This document shows positions 26,319 to 36,767 of a stretch of 64,000 nt of DNA, piece by piece. A program made the translations under genes and the position numbers. Position 1 is the first letter of the stretch, and the number at the start of each line of letters is the position of its first letter. Origin of the DNA: a bacterium (GTDB lineage: Bacteria > Auribacterota > Auribacteria > Auribacterales > Auribacteraceae). The stretch is from NCBI GenBank assembly GCA_018435605.1, contig JAHDNF010000005.1, positions 1 through 64,000 on the forward strand. The letters run 5' to 3'. A model generated the notes under the pieces. The model ran no database searches. It had not been told where the DNA came from and saw nothing but the letters and a program-made list of their open reading frames with translations.

Positions 26319-26625
26319 ATCAGTGTACCTCCATAAATATTTTTTCAGTTCATTGCATGTCGCAATACATGATAATACGAAACGCATTAGGGTTCAATTA
26401 TACTTTTCGCATACAGCAATTCTATTTAAGTATCCGGCTCAACGGAAGTTTTATCGCAGTTAAAATAATATACATCATAATACATTATTATATATTAAAT
26501 TTTACTAAAGTTTTTCAAAGTAAAAGCGAAAATTATACTGTATTTGATTGTCAAGACGTACATGCTTTCGAATGGCAAAGATGTACAAAAGAACGCAACC
26601 TAACAAAATCAAAGGGGGAATCACA
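26319..26625. other. 307-bp AT-rich intergenic region between nfo and the Cache sensor
   Basis: Divergent gap that should hold promoters for both genes. TATACT at 26534-26539 is a fair -10 for the rightward gene, but no good -35 accompanies it. Nothing else structured is seen. Confidence 0.5.
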
Positions 26626-27189
26626 ATGAGCACCATCAAAACACTAGCAGTTCTTTGCACGGCAATTACAGTACTGTGCGCAAATTCATACGCACAAGAA
26701 AAAGCGCCGCAGAAGGTAGTAGACCTTGCCAACAGCGAACTTGCCGCGTTAGGAACAGACCCTATAATCGTAGCGGCTGTTAAAGCGGAAAACGCAAAAG
26801 GAAAAACACTCGATCAAATAAAAGCTATGGACGCGGAATGGATGAGCATACCGGGTTATTCGGATTTCATGAAATCGCTTATGGATTCGGAATGCGGCAA
26901 ACATCTTAAAGCGTTAATAGATTCAAACGACTATTACGCGGAAATTTTTGTGATGGATAATCTAGGCGCGAACGTAGCCATGGCAGATAAAACATCGGAT
27001 TACTGGCAGGGCGACGAAGCGAAGTTCACGGAATCATATAAAGACGGCAAAGGCGCAATACATATAAGCGATGTAAAGTTCGACGACAGTAGCCAGGCGT
27101 ATCTTGTTCAGGTTTCAGTTCCTGTAAAAGACGGCGATACGGTCATAGGCGCGATAACCATAGGTATAGACATCGATAAAGTCGAATAA
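26626..27189 (+). CDS. Periplasmic single-Cache-like sensor protein
   Basis: 187 residues. The start at 26626 follows AAAGGGGG and gives a clean signal peptide (cleaved near SYAQE); the frame to 26548 is not needed. The mature part looks like a small PDC/Cache domain: an N-terminal long helix with Asp-x-Ile-x-Lys-Ala-Met, then [30 protein letters not shown] and [20 protein letters not shown], which are the strands of sCache modules. It has no membrane anchor, so it is a soluble periplasmic receptor. It sits 64 bases before a chemoreceptor gene that itself lacks such a domain. Confidence 0.8.
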   Translation: MSTIKTLAVLCTAITVLCANSYAQEKAPQKVVDLANSELAALGTDPIIVAAVKAENAKGKTLDQIKAMDAEWMSIPGYSDFMKSLMDSECGKHLKALIDSNDYYAEIFVMDNLGANVAMADKTSDYWQGDEAKFTESYKDGKGAIHISDVKFDDSSQAYLVQVSVPVKDGDTVIGAITIGIDIDKVE

Positions 27190-27253
27190 GCTCAACAGGG
27201 AAGGCAAGACCGCATCCGCACGGTACGGAATCTTGCGCAAGGAGGAATGTCTT

Positions 27254-29167
27254 ATGTCAGCGATTTTCAGTGCGTATAGAAACATGAAAATAGGAGGCAA
27301 GTTATTCGTTGCATTCGCGATACTTGGCGCTTTCATGCTTGTTATCGGGGTTACGTCGTATATTAACGGCAAAAATATTCAGAACCAATTGACCGATATA
27401 TGCAAAGATAACTTACCTAGTATAGACTATCTTCTGCAAACCGACAGGGATCTCCAGCAACTGCTGGTTGCGGAACGGACAATGATTTTTGCCGATACCG
27501 CGGCCGATCTGTTTCAAGAACTGGTCAAAGAGTACGAAACCAATTTGAAACAAGCTAAAGAAAGATGGGAAGCGTACTGCGAGCTGGCTACTACATCCGA
27601 AGAGCGAGACATCATAGGCAAATACAACAGCGCATGGCAGGAATGGCAAAAAGCGTCCCGTAGCGTGGTTGACGGCAGAACATCCGATACCCGCGAAGGC
27701 AGAAGGGTTGCCATAGAACTGACCATAGGAGACGCCAAAACAAAGTTCGAAGAAATGCGGGAATATCTGAATCAACTTCAGGAAATAAGCCTGAATATGG
27801 CTGACGAGGCATACGAAACAGCGTCACAGGCTTATGCCAATACAGTTTTTATGTTGTTATTCATAACCGCGTTGGCGTTTATAGCAGGAACCTTGGCCGC
27901 GGTTGTTATCGGCAAGGGAATCGTAACGTCCATCAAATTGGTCAATAGGGAAATAGCCGATCTGGCTCACGGCGAAGGCGATCTTACCCGTCAGCTTAAA
28001 GCCGACTCGAAAGACGAGATAGGCCAGCTGGCTCAGAACTTCAATATGTTCATGGCCAAATGGCGCGACATCATACGTTCAGTAAAAGGCGTATCGTCAA
28101 ATGTGGCTACGTATGCCGACGAGTTGTCGACTACGTCCGAGACCATTTCCAAAGGTTCGCAGGATCTCGCGGCAAGCGTCCACGAGGTATCCAGTTCGGT
28201 AAGCCAGATGAACAGCGGGGTTCAGGATGTGTTGAAATCGGTTGAGACACAAACTTCGTCCGTTACGGAAACAACAGCGGCTGTCGAAGAGATAGCGCGC
28301 AACATAAATATGGTAATGAAGAATGTGGAAAGCCAGTCTGCGGCGATTAACGAATCTACCGCCGCGGTAGAACAACTGGTAACCTCAATCAAACAGGTCG
28401 CGCAGAATTCTCAGAAGGTAAACGAAATATCCCGCGAAGTGGCCGGCAAAGCCAACAGCGGAAATAAAGCCGCGAAAGAAACCGTCGAAGGAATGAAAGC
28501 GATTGCCGACAGTTCCAAAAAGATTAACAACATTATCAGCGTGATTACCGGTATTGCTTCTCAAACCAACCTGCTTGCCTTGAATGCCGCTATAGAAGCG
28601 GCTCGCGCGGGCGATGCGGGCAAGGGTTTTGCGGTAGTGGCCGACGAAGTTCGTAATCTAGCCGAACAGTCGCAACAGGCGGCTAAGGAAATTACCGATC
28701 TGATAAAAGAAGCCAATCAACGGGCTGAAACCGGCGTCGAACTGGTTGAAGGAGTATATAATTCTATTACCGAAATTACCAATTCCATCGGCGAGGTCAG
28801 CCAACTGATAAACGATGTCAGCGTGGCTACCACCGAACAGGAAAAGGGAAGCGTGGAAATAGCCCGCTCCATGGAAGAATTGAACCGGATAACCCAGACG
28901 GTATTTACCGCTATGGAAGAACAGAATAAAGGCACGGAAGAAATATCCAAAGCTATGCAACAGCTGGCTACAATTTCCGTGGAAATCAATGACGCCATGA
29001 ATCAGCAGGCTTCCGCGTCCGACGAGATAACCAGAGTCGTTCAGCAGGTAAGCAGTGTCGCCGAGAACAACGAAAACGGCGCGCGGCAAAGCGTTGATGT
29101 CTCTAAAGAACTTACTAACCAGTCGAAAACGCTTGACAAACAACTGTGTGGACTGAAAGTCGATTAA
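27254..29167 (+). CDS. Methyl-accepting chemotaxis protein
   Basis: About 637 residues, ATG at 27254 after AAGGAGGAA. TM1 (about 12-35), a four-helix-bundle ligand domain (about 40-190), TM2 (about 195-220), HAMP (about 215-268) and a long cytoplasmic signalling coil. The hairpin tip carries the invariant [20 protein letters not shown] and [15 protein letters not shown]. Gln/Glu pairs in the flanking helices are candidate methylation sites. The periplasmic helical bundle resembles 4HB_MCP and may take its signal from the neighbouring Cache protein. No che genes are nearby. Confidence 0.95.
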   Translation: MSAIFSAYRNMKIGGKLFVAFAILGAFMLVIGVTSYINGKNIQNQLTDICKDNLPSIDYLLQTDRDLQQLLVAERTMIFADTAADLFQELVKEYETNLKQAKERWEAYCELATTSEERDIIGKYNSAWQEWQKASRSVVDGRTSDTREGRRVAIELTIGDAKTKFEEMREYLNQLQEISLNMADEAYETASQAYANTVFMLLFITALAFIAGTLAAVVIGKGIVTSIKLVNREIADLAHGEGDLTRQLKADSKDEIGQLAQNFNMFMAKWRDIIRSVKGVSSNVATYADELSTTSETISKGSQDLAASVHEVSSSVSQMNSGVQDVLKSVETQTSSVTETTAAVEEIARNINMVMKNVESQSAAINESTAAVEQLVTSIKQVAQNSQKVNEISREVAGKANSGNKAAKETVEGMKAIADSSKKINNIISVITGIASQTNLLALNAAIEAARAGDAGKGFAVVADEVRNLAEQSQQAAKEITDLIKEANQRAETGVELVEGVYNSITEITNSIGEVSQLINDVSVATTEQEKGSVEIARSMEELNRITQTVFTAMEEQNKGTEEISKAMQQLATISVEINDAMNQQASASDEITRVVQQVSSVAENNENGARQSVDVSKELTNQSKTLDKQLCGLKVD

Positions 29168-29206
29168 AAAAACCTGCACAGTAGCGTTTATCGATTGACA
29201 TAACCT

Positions 29207-29247
29207 AAAAGATCGGAAGATACAGTAGCGTATCTTCCGATCTTTTT
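29207..29247 (+). terminator. Strong terminator after the chemoreceptor gene
   Basis: AAAAGATCGGAAGATAC (29207-29223) pairs with GTATCTTCCGATCTTTT (29230-29246): a perfect 17-bp stem with a 6-base loop, ending in a T run. Confidence 0.93.
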
Positions 29248-29274
29248 ATATTAGCGGGTTGCAATTAAATCGGT

Positions 29275-29304
29275 TTGATCTTAAAATAAATAAATTGTTA
29301 TAAT
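29275..29304 (+). promoter_or_regulatory. Candidate promoter of the hybrid kinase gene
   Basis: TTGATC (29275-29280), 18 bases, TATAAT (29299-29304), about 92 bases before the start. Confidence 0.45.
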
Positions 29305-29395
29305 TACCGGAATTAATATTCAAGAAAAGCGTAAATTGTCCGAAAAAATATACTGCAAAAGCATATCGTTTTAATAAAAAAACACGGGTTGCAAC

Positions 29396-32300
29396 ATGAG
29401 TATACGGGCAAAACTTTTGATTATATCCTCCATGTGTTTGCTGATAGGTTTTCTCTCCTTCATCTATCAGGAAACGCATTCGCAAAAGAAAATGATTACG
29501 CTTAATATAGAAAAACTGCTCCAAACCATAAATGATGACTTCTACCAGCATCTCGATCACGAAATTCAGGCTCTTTCCGCTGTCAGAGACATATTTGTCC
29601 ATAATGATATCATAAAAGATTTATATATTCGAAAAGACCGTCAAAAGCTGTATGAATACGCTTATCCCATATTCGATGACCTGCGTAAAAAATACGCTGT
29701 AACAAACGTATATTTTCATCTTCCGGACGGCAAAACATTCTTGCGGCTTAACGACAAAGACACCTACGACGACTACACCAAACGTGTAACATTCCGTATA
29801 GCGCAGGCAACCAAGGGAAACTCCGAAGGACTCGAACTGGAAAAATGCTCGTTGGCTGTACGGGTAATAAGTCCGTTCTATAATAATGGCGAACTCATAG
29901 GATATATAGAATTCGGGGAGGAAATAAATCATTTTCTTGCTGAGTTGAAGAAAAAACACCCGCTTGTCAAAAATATGCTAATAGCGTTTGCCAAAGATTT
30001 TCTAAACCGTGAAGATTGGATACCCGAATGTCCTGTACACGGCAAGAGCGAGAGCTGGGATGCGTTTAAAGATTATGCCGTAGCAGGCGCGCTACAAAGT
30101 AATTTTGACTCGATAAAACCTTTTATCGATAAAAAACACATGGATTTCATCGATCGTAGCAGTATTCTTTTTGCTACAACTTACAATACGGCCAAACCCA
30201 ACGGAATCGGCGGTTTTCCCCTGCGCAGGGTTGACGACAAAATAGTCGGCGCAGTTTTATGCGATCTGGATATATCTCCATATATTGAAATCCGGCAGGC
30301 GAATCTGCATAACCAGATAATTTCTTTTCTGTTCATTATGATGCTGTTTTTAATAGTCGTATACTTTATCGTGGATCATTCGCTGATAAAACCTCTGCTT
30401 GATCTTGGCCATACAGCGCAACAAATTGCCGCTGAAGGAGATTTATCTGCTCGAAGTTCCATAGAGTCCAACGACGAAATAGGTGTGCTGGCGGTAGCGT
30501 TCAATAAAATGACCGACGATCTGAGCAGTAAAACAGTAAGTAAACGCTACCTCGACGAGATTTTTCAAAGTATGGTCGATCCCCTGCTTGTAATTGATAC
30601 CCGCGGTATAGTTACCACAACTAACAAAGCTACTTGCGAACTGCTTGAATTTAGCGAAGACATGATTATCGGGCAACATATCTCAAGAATTATCGAGGAT
30701 GACCGGACAGTCGCGTTGATTATGAAATTGCCCCAAACGGAGAACATAAACAGAATGACCGCCCAGTGCGCATACACTTCCTTAAACGGAGAACTTATAC
30801 CAATGTTCATTTCGTTTTCCACTTTGTCAAACAAGGAAAACGTGCCTATCGGGGTAATCATAAACGGCAAAGATATGACCGAACTTACCCGCACGGAAGC
30901 ATTGCTTCATGAGGAAAAAGAGTTTCTCCAGAAAGTAATAGACGCCATTCCCGCCCCGATTTTCTTTAAAGGAACCGACGGCATTTACATCGGATGCAAC
31001 ACTGCTTTCGAAAAGTGCATGGGGCATCCTAAAGAAAAAATAATCGGGCATACCGTCTATGATGTCGTTTCCGGAGAAACGGCAGACAGGTTTAACAAAA
31101 TGGATGATTCTATGTTCGCTCATCCGCAGATACAGATTTTCGAGGAAAGTTTTCGCTACGCCGACGGATCGGTGCATGACGTTGTTTTTCACAAAGCCCC
31201 TTATTTTTACGGCGACAGAAAACTTGCCGGATTAGTGGGAGCGATACTCGATATCACACAGATAAAGCAGATCGAAAGGGAATTACAAAAGTTCAAGGCG
31301 CTCTCCGATAACGCCAACTACGGAGTGGCCATTTTAGATACCGGCGGATGCATTCAATATATAAATAACTATATGGCAGGCGTTCATGGATACACGGTAG
31401 ACAGCCTGACAGGCCGGAATATACGTATATTTTATACATCGCAACAATACGAGGAATTTCTAAAAATACACGATAAACTACTACAACAGGGAAGCGTAAG
31501 CATAGACGAGATCTGGCATACCGCAAGCGACGACCGTGCGTTCCCCATGCTTGTTAAATGCGTGCTTATAAAAAACGACCTCGGCGAACCTATATTTATC
31601 ACCATGACCGCAATAGATATCAGCGAACAGCTAAAGATGAAAGAAGAACTCCTAAAGGCTGTGAAACTGGAGTCCATAGGATTGCTCGCAGGAGGTATAG
31701 GGCACGATTTCAACAACCTGCTTACCGCGATACTCGGAAACGCGGCAATCGCGCAAATGGATATACCGCCCGACAACCCTGTTTTCGAATTGCTGGTCAA
31801 CATAGAAAACGCATCGAAACGCGCTAAAGACCTAAGCCAGCAATTGCTTACATTTTCCAAAGGCGGTTCGCCGGTAAAAGAAACAGCATCCATAGAAACT
31901 ATTATAAAAGATTGTACGGCGTTCACGCTCAAAGGCTCAAATGTCAAATGCGAATTCGATTTCGCCGATCAAATCAATGCTGTCAACGTGGATAAAGGGC
32001 AAATCAGCCAAGTTATCAACAATATGGTAGTTAACGCCGTGCATGCAATGCCCGGAGGCGGGGTGATTACATTATCATGCCGCAATGAAACAATCACCAC
32101 AAAAACGCATCAATTACCGCCGGGCAACTATGTGAGGATATCCATTAAAGACCAAGGCGTTGGAATCGATCCGAATAATTTAAACAAGATTTTCGACCCT
32201 TATTTTACTACCAAAGAACACGGTAACGGACTTGGGCTGGCTACCAGTTATTCCATAATAAAAAAACACGACGGGCATATCACCGTAGACTCCGCCCCCG

Positions 32301-32779
32301 GAAAAGGAACTTGTTTTACCATATACATCCCTGTGAACAATGCAGAGCATTCCGGCAGTCAGAAAAAGAAAGAGGCCATATTTCAAGGCCACGGAAAAAT
32401 ACTTATTATGGACGATGAGGATATAGTTCGCCAAACCATAGGACAACTGGTCGAACGGCTGGGATATGAAATCAGTTACGCCGAAGACGGGCAATCGGCC
32501 ATAGAAATATACCGCAGAGAATACGAAAAAGGGACACCCTTTGCCGCTGTGATCATGGATTTGACTATCCCCGGCGGAATGGGCGGTAAAGACGCAATAG
32601 GCGAACTGCGCAAAATTGATCCTCAGGTCTGCGCGGTAGTGGCCAGCGGGTACTGCAACGATCCGGTTATGTCTAATCATCAGGAATACGGGTTTCGGGC
32701 AGTAGTCAAAAAACCTGTATCTATCCATGACTTGAGTTCGTCACTGCATGAAGCGCTCGAATCCGCTAAAAAGGCTTGA
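29396..32779 (+). CDS. Hybrid histidine kinase: Cache, HAMP, three PAS, HisKA, HATPase, receiver
   Basis: 1127 residues. TM1 at the start, a periplasmic double-Cache-like region (about 30-300, with NVYFHLPDGKTFLRL and VISPFYNNGELIGYIEFG), TM2 (307-326), HAMP (about 328-380), three PAS domains (about 385-500, 508-630, 630-755), an H box with GLLAGGIGHDFNNLLTAILG (His about 770), an ATPase domain with INNMVVNAVHAMPGGG and GNGLGLATSYSI, and a receiver beginning KILIMDDEDIV at about 1000 with phosphoacceptor Asp in AAVIMDLTIPGG. An output regulator is not adjacent. The kinase may signal through a phosphorelay. Confidence 0.94.
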   Translation: MSIRAKLLIISSMCLLIGFLSFIYQETHSQKKMITLNIEKLLQTINDDFYQHLDHEIQALSAVRDIFVHNDIIKDLYIRKDRQKLYEYAYPIFDDLRKKYAVTNVYFHLPDGKTFLRLNDKDTYDDYTKRVTFRIAQATKGNSEGLELEKCSLAVRVISPFYNNGELIGYIEFGEEINHFLAELKKKHPLVKNMLIAFAKDFLNREDWIPECPVHGKSESWDAFKDYAVAGALQSNFDSIKPFIDKKHMDFIDRSSILFATTYNTAKPNGIGGFPLRRVDDKIVGAVLCDLDISPYIEIRQANLHNQIISFLFIMMLFLIVVYFIVDHSLIKPLLDLGHTAQQIAAEGDLSARSSIESNDEIGVLAVAFNKMTDDLSSKTVSKRYLDEIFQSMVDPLLVIDTRGIVTTTNKATCELLEFSEDMIIGQHISRIIEDDRTVALIMKLPQTENINRMTAQCAYTSLNGELIPMFISFSTLSNKENVPIGVIINGKDMTELTRTEALLHEEKEFLQKVIDAIPAPIFFKGTDGIYIGCNTAFEKCMGHPKEKIIGHTVYDVVSGETADRFNKMDDSMFAHPQIQIFEESFRYADGSVHDVVFHKAPYFYGDRKLAGLVGAILDITQIKQIERELQKFKALSDNANYGVAILDTGGCIQYINNYMAGVHGYTVDSLTGRNIRIFYTSQQYEEFLKIHDKLLQQGSVSIDEIWHTASDDRAFPMLVKCVLIKNDLGEPIFITMTAIDISEQLKMKEELLKAVKLESIGLLAGGIGHDFNNLLTAILGNAAIAQMDIPPDNPVFELLVNIENASKRAKDLSQQLLTFSKGGSPVKETASIETIIKDCTAFTLKGSNVKCEFDFADQINAVNVDKGQISQVINNMVVNAVHAMPGGGVITLSCRNETITTKTHQLPPGNYVRISIKDQGVGIDPNNLNKIFDPYFTTKEHGNGLGLATSYSIIKKHDGHITVDSAPGKGTCFTIYIPVNNAEHSGSQKKKEAIFQGHGKILIMDDEDIVRQTIGQLVERLGYEISYAEDGQSAIEIYRREYEKGTPFAAVIMDLTIPGGMGGKDAIGELRKIDPQVCAVVASGYCNDPVMSNHQEYGFRAVVKKPVSIHDLSSSLHEALESAKKA

Positions 32780-32909
32780 TAACAAACACTTAATCCTACA
32801 TCACTGAAAATAATCTACACAAATCAAAACAAGATATGTTATAAAAAAGATTGGAGTTTATGCGGTTCAGCCTTTACTGCTTCAACCATATATCGAATCG
32901 GGGGAAACT

Positions 32910-33974
32910 ATGATTCATGAAATTATGCACACTACATTCCTTAATAACAGATTATTTGAATATCTGATAGCGGTTTTTGTTTTGATTGCATGCCTTGTGG
33001 GAATTAACATATTCAAGCGGGTTGTTGTCAAGACCGCGCAAACATTAGCAAAGAAAACCGCCTCCACGCTGGACGATTTTCTCGTATTTCTTATTGTCAA
33101 AACCGTTTTGCCTTTGCTTTATTTCGTCGCTTTTTATTTTTCCGCAGATATGCTGACACTGCCGGAAAACATCGGGTACGCTCTCAATTTCGTCATGGTT
33201 GCGATTTTGACTTATACCGCTGTGCGGCTTTTGAATATGATGATAAATTATCTGTTCAAAAATGTGCTGATCAAAAAGGAATCCGATTTTTCAAAGCAAA
33301 CCATATTAAAAGGTATTATGCCGGTAATACACACATTGGTATGGGTGCTCGGCATGGTATTTTTGCTCGATAACCTTGGCTTTAAGATAACCACCGTTAT
33401 AGCCGGACTGGGTATCGGCGGAGTGGCGATAGCCTTGGCAAGCCAAGCGATTCTTAGCGACTTATTCTGCTATTTTGCCATTTTGTTCGATAGGCCGTTC
33501 GTGCTTGGCGACTTTATCATAGTGGGAGAATATTTGGGAACCATAGAGCATATAGGGATAAAAACCACCCGTATACGCAGTCTAGGCGGCGAGCAGTTGG
33601 TTTTTTCCAACAGCGATTTGACTAACTCGAGGGTCAGAAATTATAAAAGGATGAACTCGCGCAGGGTATTGTTCCAATTCGGAGTTACTTATCAGACACA
33701 GCTGGAACAGCTCAGAGAAATACCGGATATGGTCAAAGAAATTATAAATGCCATCGACAACACGACATTCGACCGCGCTCATTTTTTTAAGTTCGGAGAT
33801 TCCAGCCTTGTCTTTGAGGTCGTGTATTATGTGCTAAGTAGCGATTACAATGTATACATGGATACCCAGCAGATAATCAATTTTTCCCTCAAAGAAAACT
33901 TGGAAAAACGAGGTATCGAGTTCGCTTACCCGACACAGACGCTGTACGTAAATACCATCGCGTCAACCAAGTAA
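32910..33974 (+). CDS. mscS: MscS-family mechanosensitive channel
   Basis: 354 residues, ATG after GGGGGA. About four N-terminal membrane helices, then the pore-lining TM3 region with AGLGIGGVAIALASQAILSD, followed by the beta domain start FDRPFVLGDFIIVGEYLGTI, EHIGIKTTRIRSLGGEQLVF, a SNSDL motif, and the C-terminal alpha/beta domain. This is the usual MscS core with one or two extra N-terminal helices. It should release ions on hypo-osmotic stress. Confidence 0.94.
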   Translation: MIHEIMHTTFLNNRLFEYLIAVFVLIACLVGINIFKRVVVKTAQTLAKKTASTLDDFLVFLIVKTVLPLLYFVAFYFSADMLTLPENIGYALNFVMVAILTYTAVRLLNMMINYLFKNVLIKKESDFSKQTILKGIMPVIHTLVWVLGMVFLLDNLGFKITTVIAGLGIGGVAIALASQAILSDLFCYFAILFDRPFVLGDFIIVGEYLGTIEHIGIKTTRIRSLGGEQLVFSNSDLTNSRVRNYKRMNSRRVLFQFGVTYQTQLEQLREIPDMVKEIINAIDNTTFDRAHFFKFGDSSLVFEVVYYVLSSDYNVYMDTQQIINFSLKENLEKRGIEFAYPTQTLYVNTIASTK

Positions 33975-33985
33975 CCCCGGCGTTG

Positions 33986-34300
33986 TCAATCTGCAGGTTC
34001 GACCGATACGACTATAGGATCGTCGCTTACCCTGTCGATAAAATCGGCTATGGACTCGCCTGAAATTATCCTGACTAGTACGGTATCGTTATCATACTGA
34101 GACAGGAACTCCAGATAATTGATGCTGTAAAACTGCCGTCTTACGAAATCGCCGGTATCACTTCTAAACACGATAACCACTTCTTTTACCCACGAATCGT
34201 CATCTTTGCGTTCTGCGGATTCGTTAGCGCATCCCGGCGCGAACGCAACCGTCATTAACATCAAAACGAATAATGTCAAAACGTAACGTAAATAGTTCAT
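33986..34300 (-). CDS. Small lipoprotein
   Basis: 104 residues, AAGGAG then ATG. A signal sequence with lipobox FAPGC (Cys about 24) is followed by a short domain of about 80 residues with an alternating pattern, WVKEVVIVFRSDTGDFVRRQ and VRIISGESIADFIDRV, which suggests a compact alpha/beta fold. No family recognised. Its stop is 12 bases from the mscS stop (convergent). Confidence 0.75.
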   Translation of the reverse strand: MNYLRYVLTLFVLMLMTVAFAPGCANESAERKDDDSWVKEVVIVFRSDTGDFVRRQFYSINYLEFLSQYDNDTVLVRIISGESIADFIDRVSDDPIVVSVEPAD

Positions 34301-34327
34301 AACAGACTCCTTGAATTTGTGAATCGG

Positions 34328-35287
34328 TTAACGGTATATATAAAAATACAGGCTTACGAACATCGGTATGGTTATTATAGAAAAAATATAACTCCAGAAA
34401 ATTGTCGCTCCGATCAATCGGTAATCGGCTTCTTCTTTTCTGGCTATCAACGGTAGCGTGGATGCAGAGGGCACACAGGCTTCTAGTAAAAACAAGACGG
34501 CAAAATCTTTTGGTATATTGAAAAGTATGATAATACCAAGCACAATAAACGGTATAACAAGCAGTTTCAGCATGCTTATCTTAGCTATAGTCAAGGGATG
34601 AGCGGGCTTTTTGGAACGGTAATTGAGTAAAATAACTCCTCCGATGACAATCATTACCAAAGGTATGGTTATTTTACCTACCATATCCATACTCGAAGCA
34701 ACCGGTTTAGGAATATATTCATGCCAGCCGAGACCTACTACCAGCAAAGATACTATAACCGCTATGACCGGATTACTGAACAACGTACGCCACGAAAAGC
34801 TAAACCCTTTATCCTTGCGAAGAACATGCGGGCTTACGGCAAACATCAGCGTCGTAAACGGAACATTAAATACGAACAGGTACAGAAAAATACGGTTCTG
34901 CTCCGATTCGGGAAATAAAGTAGCTATCAGCGGTAACGGTATATAAACCGCGTTTTGAAAAGTAACCAGCAGTGAAAATTCGCCCCGTTCGGCAATGGAC
35001 TTGTCTATCTTTAAATATAATCTGGCTATCAGGTACGATCCGCCTAAAAGAAGCACGCATGCCAGCGGAAGCCAGAACAGGTTCATCACATTGCCTATGG
35101 AAATATTTCGAGTTATATGAATAAATATATAACAAGGAAACGTTACCTCCATAACGAGCCGGCTGAGCGTCAACAGACAGGTTTCTCCGATCAATCCCCG
35201 ATAAAGCCCCCAAAAACCGATCAGGCCGATCAAAGCGATTTGAATCATCAGTGATAAGGTGTCGTAAAAAACAGCCGAGGGATCCAT
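34328..35287 (-). CDS. AEC-family (auxin efflux carrier-type) transporter
   Basis: 319 residues, about ten transmembrane helices in two halves of five. The first half has MEVTFPCYIFIHI and a helix with TFQNAVYIPLPLI, the Asn-containing crossover region typical of AEC proteins. The second half ends with LLEACVPSASTLPLIARKE. Bacterial AEC members export or import organic acids; the substrate here cannot be told. The downstream lipoprotein gene starts 27 bases later and may be co-transcribed. Confidence 0.88.
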   Translation of the reverse strand: MDPSAVFYDTLSLMIQIALIGLIGFWGLYRGLIGETCLLTLSRLVMEVTFPCYIFIHITRNISIGNVMNLFWLPLACVLLLGGSYLIARLYLKIDKSIAERGEFSLLVTFQNAVYIPLPLIATLFPESEQNRIFLYLFVFNVPFTTLMFAVSPHVLRKDKGFSFSWRTLFSNPVIAVIVSLLVVGLGWHEYIPKPVASSMDMVGKITIPLVMIVIGGVILLNYRSKKPAHPLTIAKISMLKLLVIPFIVLGIIILFNIPKDFAVLFLLEACVPSASTLPLIARKEEADYRLIGATIFWSYIFSIITIPMFVSLYFYIYR

Positions 35288-35480
35288 TATTCGACCCTTT
35301 TATTGTCTATTTTGACGTAAAATTAAATTCTATTGATTCCGCTAAACCTATCACCGATAAAACGGAAATGCAATCAAAAATAGCGGTTGTTTTCTATAAA
35401 CGGGCAGGACGGGCAGGGTAAAAATATTTATATACCGCGGAATGCAGACAAGTTCTTTGTGTTAAAAAGATAGATTAAAA

Positions 35481-35492
35481 GGCGCTGTCCCT
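35481..35492 (-). repeat. Dispersed short repeat GGCGCTGTCCCT, copy 1
   Basis: Reads AGGGACAGCGCC on the minus strand. It lies 12 bases past the stop of the minus-strand gene at 35504, inside a near-palindromic AAAAGG...CCCTTTT context. Confidence 0.6.
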
Positions 35493-35503
35493 TTTATATC
35501 TTT

Positions 35504-36256
35504 TTATTTCTTCAATATACGCTTTTTGCAGAATAATCCGAATATAGCCGCCAGTAGCGATGTAATTGTAAAAGATTCAGGAATAACGATATCCAAAACC
35601 GGATACATGCCGCCCCCCGACTCGCCGGAAAAAAACGTGATATAGTTCCATGTTGCCGGCTCAACAGGAATGGTTTCATATTGAATCAGAGCAAGTCCGT
35701 AGTTTGCCCGCGCGCCGGTAATCCATTCGTTCACTAAGTCAGTCACGTCCCATTCGATAAGCAAATACAGGGGGCCTCCGCCGGCAGGAACGGTTGCCCA
35801 TGCGTAGCTGTTCGGGTCAAAATCACCGCCCGGCGTGTCCCACGGGTTCACTCCGTCGTATGTCATCCATGAAGCGCCGTCATCGTCGGCATCGACAGTA
35901 GAAGCCGTTCCTTCAACCCATGAGCGAGTCATGGCGTATACACCCAGCGATGTTGGTTCAGGTTGACGCACAAATGCTGTGGTAAGTTTCATCACAGCCT
36001 TTTCTACCGGACTGGTAAATCCACTCAGATCAAAACTGATCAACGTCCTCAAGACATAGACAACTGTCATCTCATAATTCTGAATATATAACGATGTAAA
36101 CTCGCCATAATTTGTGTTGCGCCTGTCGTCGCCGGGAAAAATCCTGTCGTCAATAGATGTATCCTTATCCGATGGTATAGTTAGCGAATAGCCTGCCTGA
36201 ATAGAACTTACAACAGTCAAAACACCTGCTAGGATAACTCCGAATATTGCCTTCAT
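35504..36256 (-). CDS. DNRLRE-domain exported protein with PEP-CTERM-like tail
   Basis: 250 residues from the ATG at 36256 (AAAGGGG upstream). Signal peptide cleaved near IQAGYS. The body is a DNRLRE-type beta-sandwich (carbohydrate-binding-module-like): LTIPSDKDTSIDDRIFPGDD, LISFDLSGF, MTRSWVEG and WDVTDLVNEWITG...NYGLALI. The tail reads VIPESFTITSLLAAIFGLF followed by Cys-Lys-Lys-Arg, i.e. Pro-Glu-Ser in place of Pro-Glu-Pro before the membrane segment and basic end. It may be a weak or altered sorting signal. A fossil of a related gene lies upstream at 36527-36633. Confidence 0.85.
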   Translation of the reverse strand: MKAIFGVILAGVLTVVSSIQAGYSLTIPSDKDTSIDDRIFPGDDRRNTNYGEFTSLYIQNYEMTVVYVLRTLISFDLSGFTSPVEKAVMKLTTAFVRQPEPTSLGVYAMTRSWVEGTASTVDADDDGASWMTYDGVNPWDTPGGDFDPNSYAWATVPAGGGPLYLLIEWDVTDLVNEWITGARANYGLALIQYETIPVEPATWNYITFFSGESGGGMYPVLDIVIPESFTITSLLAAIFGLFCKKRILKK

Positions 36257-36514
36257 AACCATATCCCCTTTATGATATAAAAATATTGAAATATTCCCTT
36301 TATTATAGCATATTATTACAAACACTATTTATTTTTTTTGATAACATTTTATTTTTATATAATATATAGATTTAGGATGATATGATGTAAGGCGTGAAAA
36401 TTTTTTGATGTGTAGCGCCTAAACGTCCGCATGAAACATCATACAACGAGGAAACCGCAAACCGGACGACTACTCAAAAAGAAGATACTGAGCAACGTAC
36501 AAAAAAAACAAATA

Positions 36515-36526
36515 GGCGCTGTCCCT
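36515..36526 (-). repeat. Dispersed short repeat GGCGCTGTCCCT, copy 2
   Basis: Abuts the broken end of the DNRLRE gene fossil. The context AAATAGGCGCTGTCCCTTGT matches copy 1 in the core. Confidence 0.6.
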
Positions 36527-36633
36527 TGTGTATTTCTCCGCATAAAACCGTAATTTGGAAGCGGATCGGTATCTTTCACCCATTCGTTTACAATATCTGT
36601 AACATCAATAGAGCAACTACCTATTAAGATAAT
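36527..36633 (-). pseudogene. Fossil fragment of a DNRLRE-domain gene
   Basis: On the minus strand, from about 36621 down to 36540, the frame reads IDVTDIVNEWVKDTDPLPNY then Gly-Phe-Met-Arg. This aligns with WDVTDLVNEWITGARANYGL of the complete DNRLRE gene at 35504-36256. No start, signal peptide, or rest of the domain is present: an in-frame stop lies at 36634-36636, and at the other end similarity stops at the GGCGCTGTCCCT repeat. It is the remnant of a lost paralog, possibly cut by whatever inserted or recombined at the repeat. Confidence 0.75.
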
Positions 36634-36767
36634 TTAGTTAGCTTTAATACAAAATAACTATAACATGATAATCATATAAAAGCAATACCGATCACTTAAT
36701 TTTACCGATTCTTTGTTTTTGCTTAGCTATCACTAACTGATAAGCAAGGAGGAAAGAATAATAAATA

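Noticed and set aside
26506-26533. Possible sigma-28 (flagellar) promoter before the Cache/chemoreceptor genes
   Set aside because: TAAAGTTT is present, but the -10 GCGAAAAT matches GCCGATAA poorly and the spacing is short; no flagellar genes are in the window.
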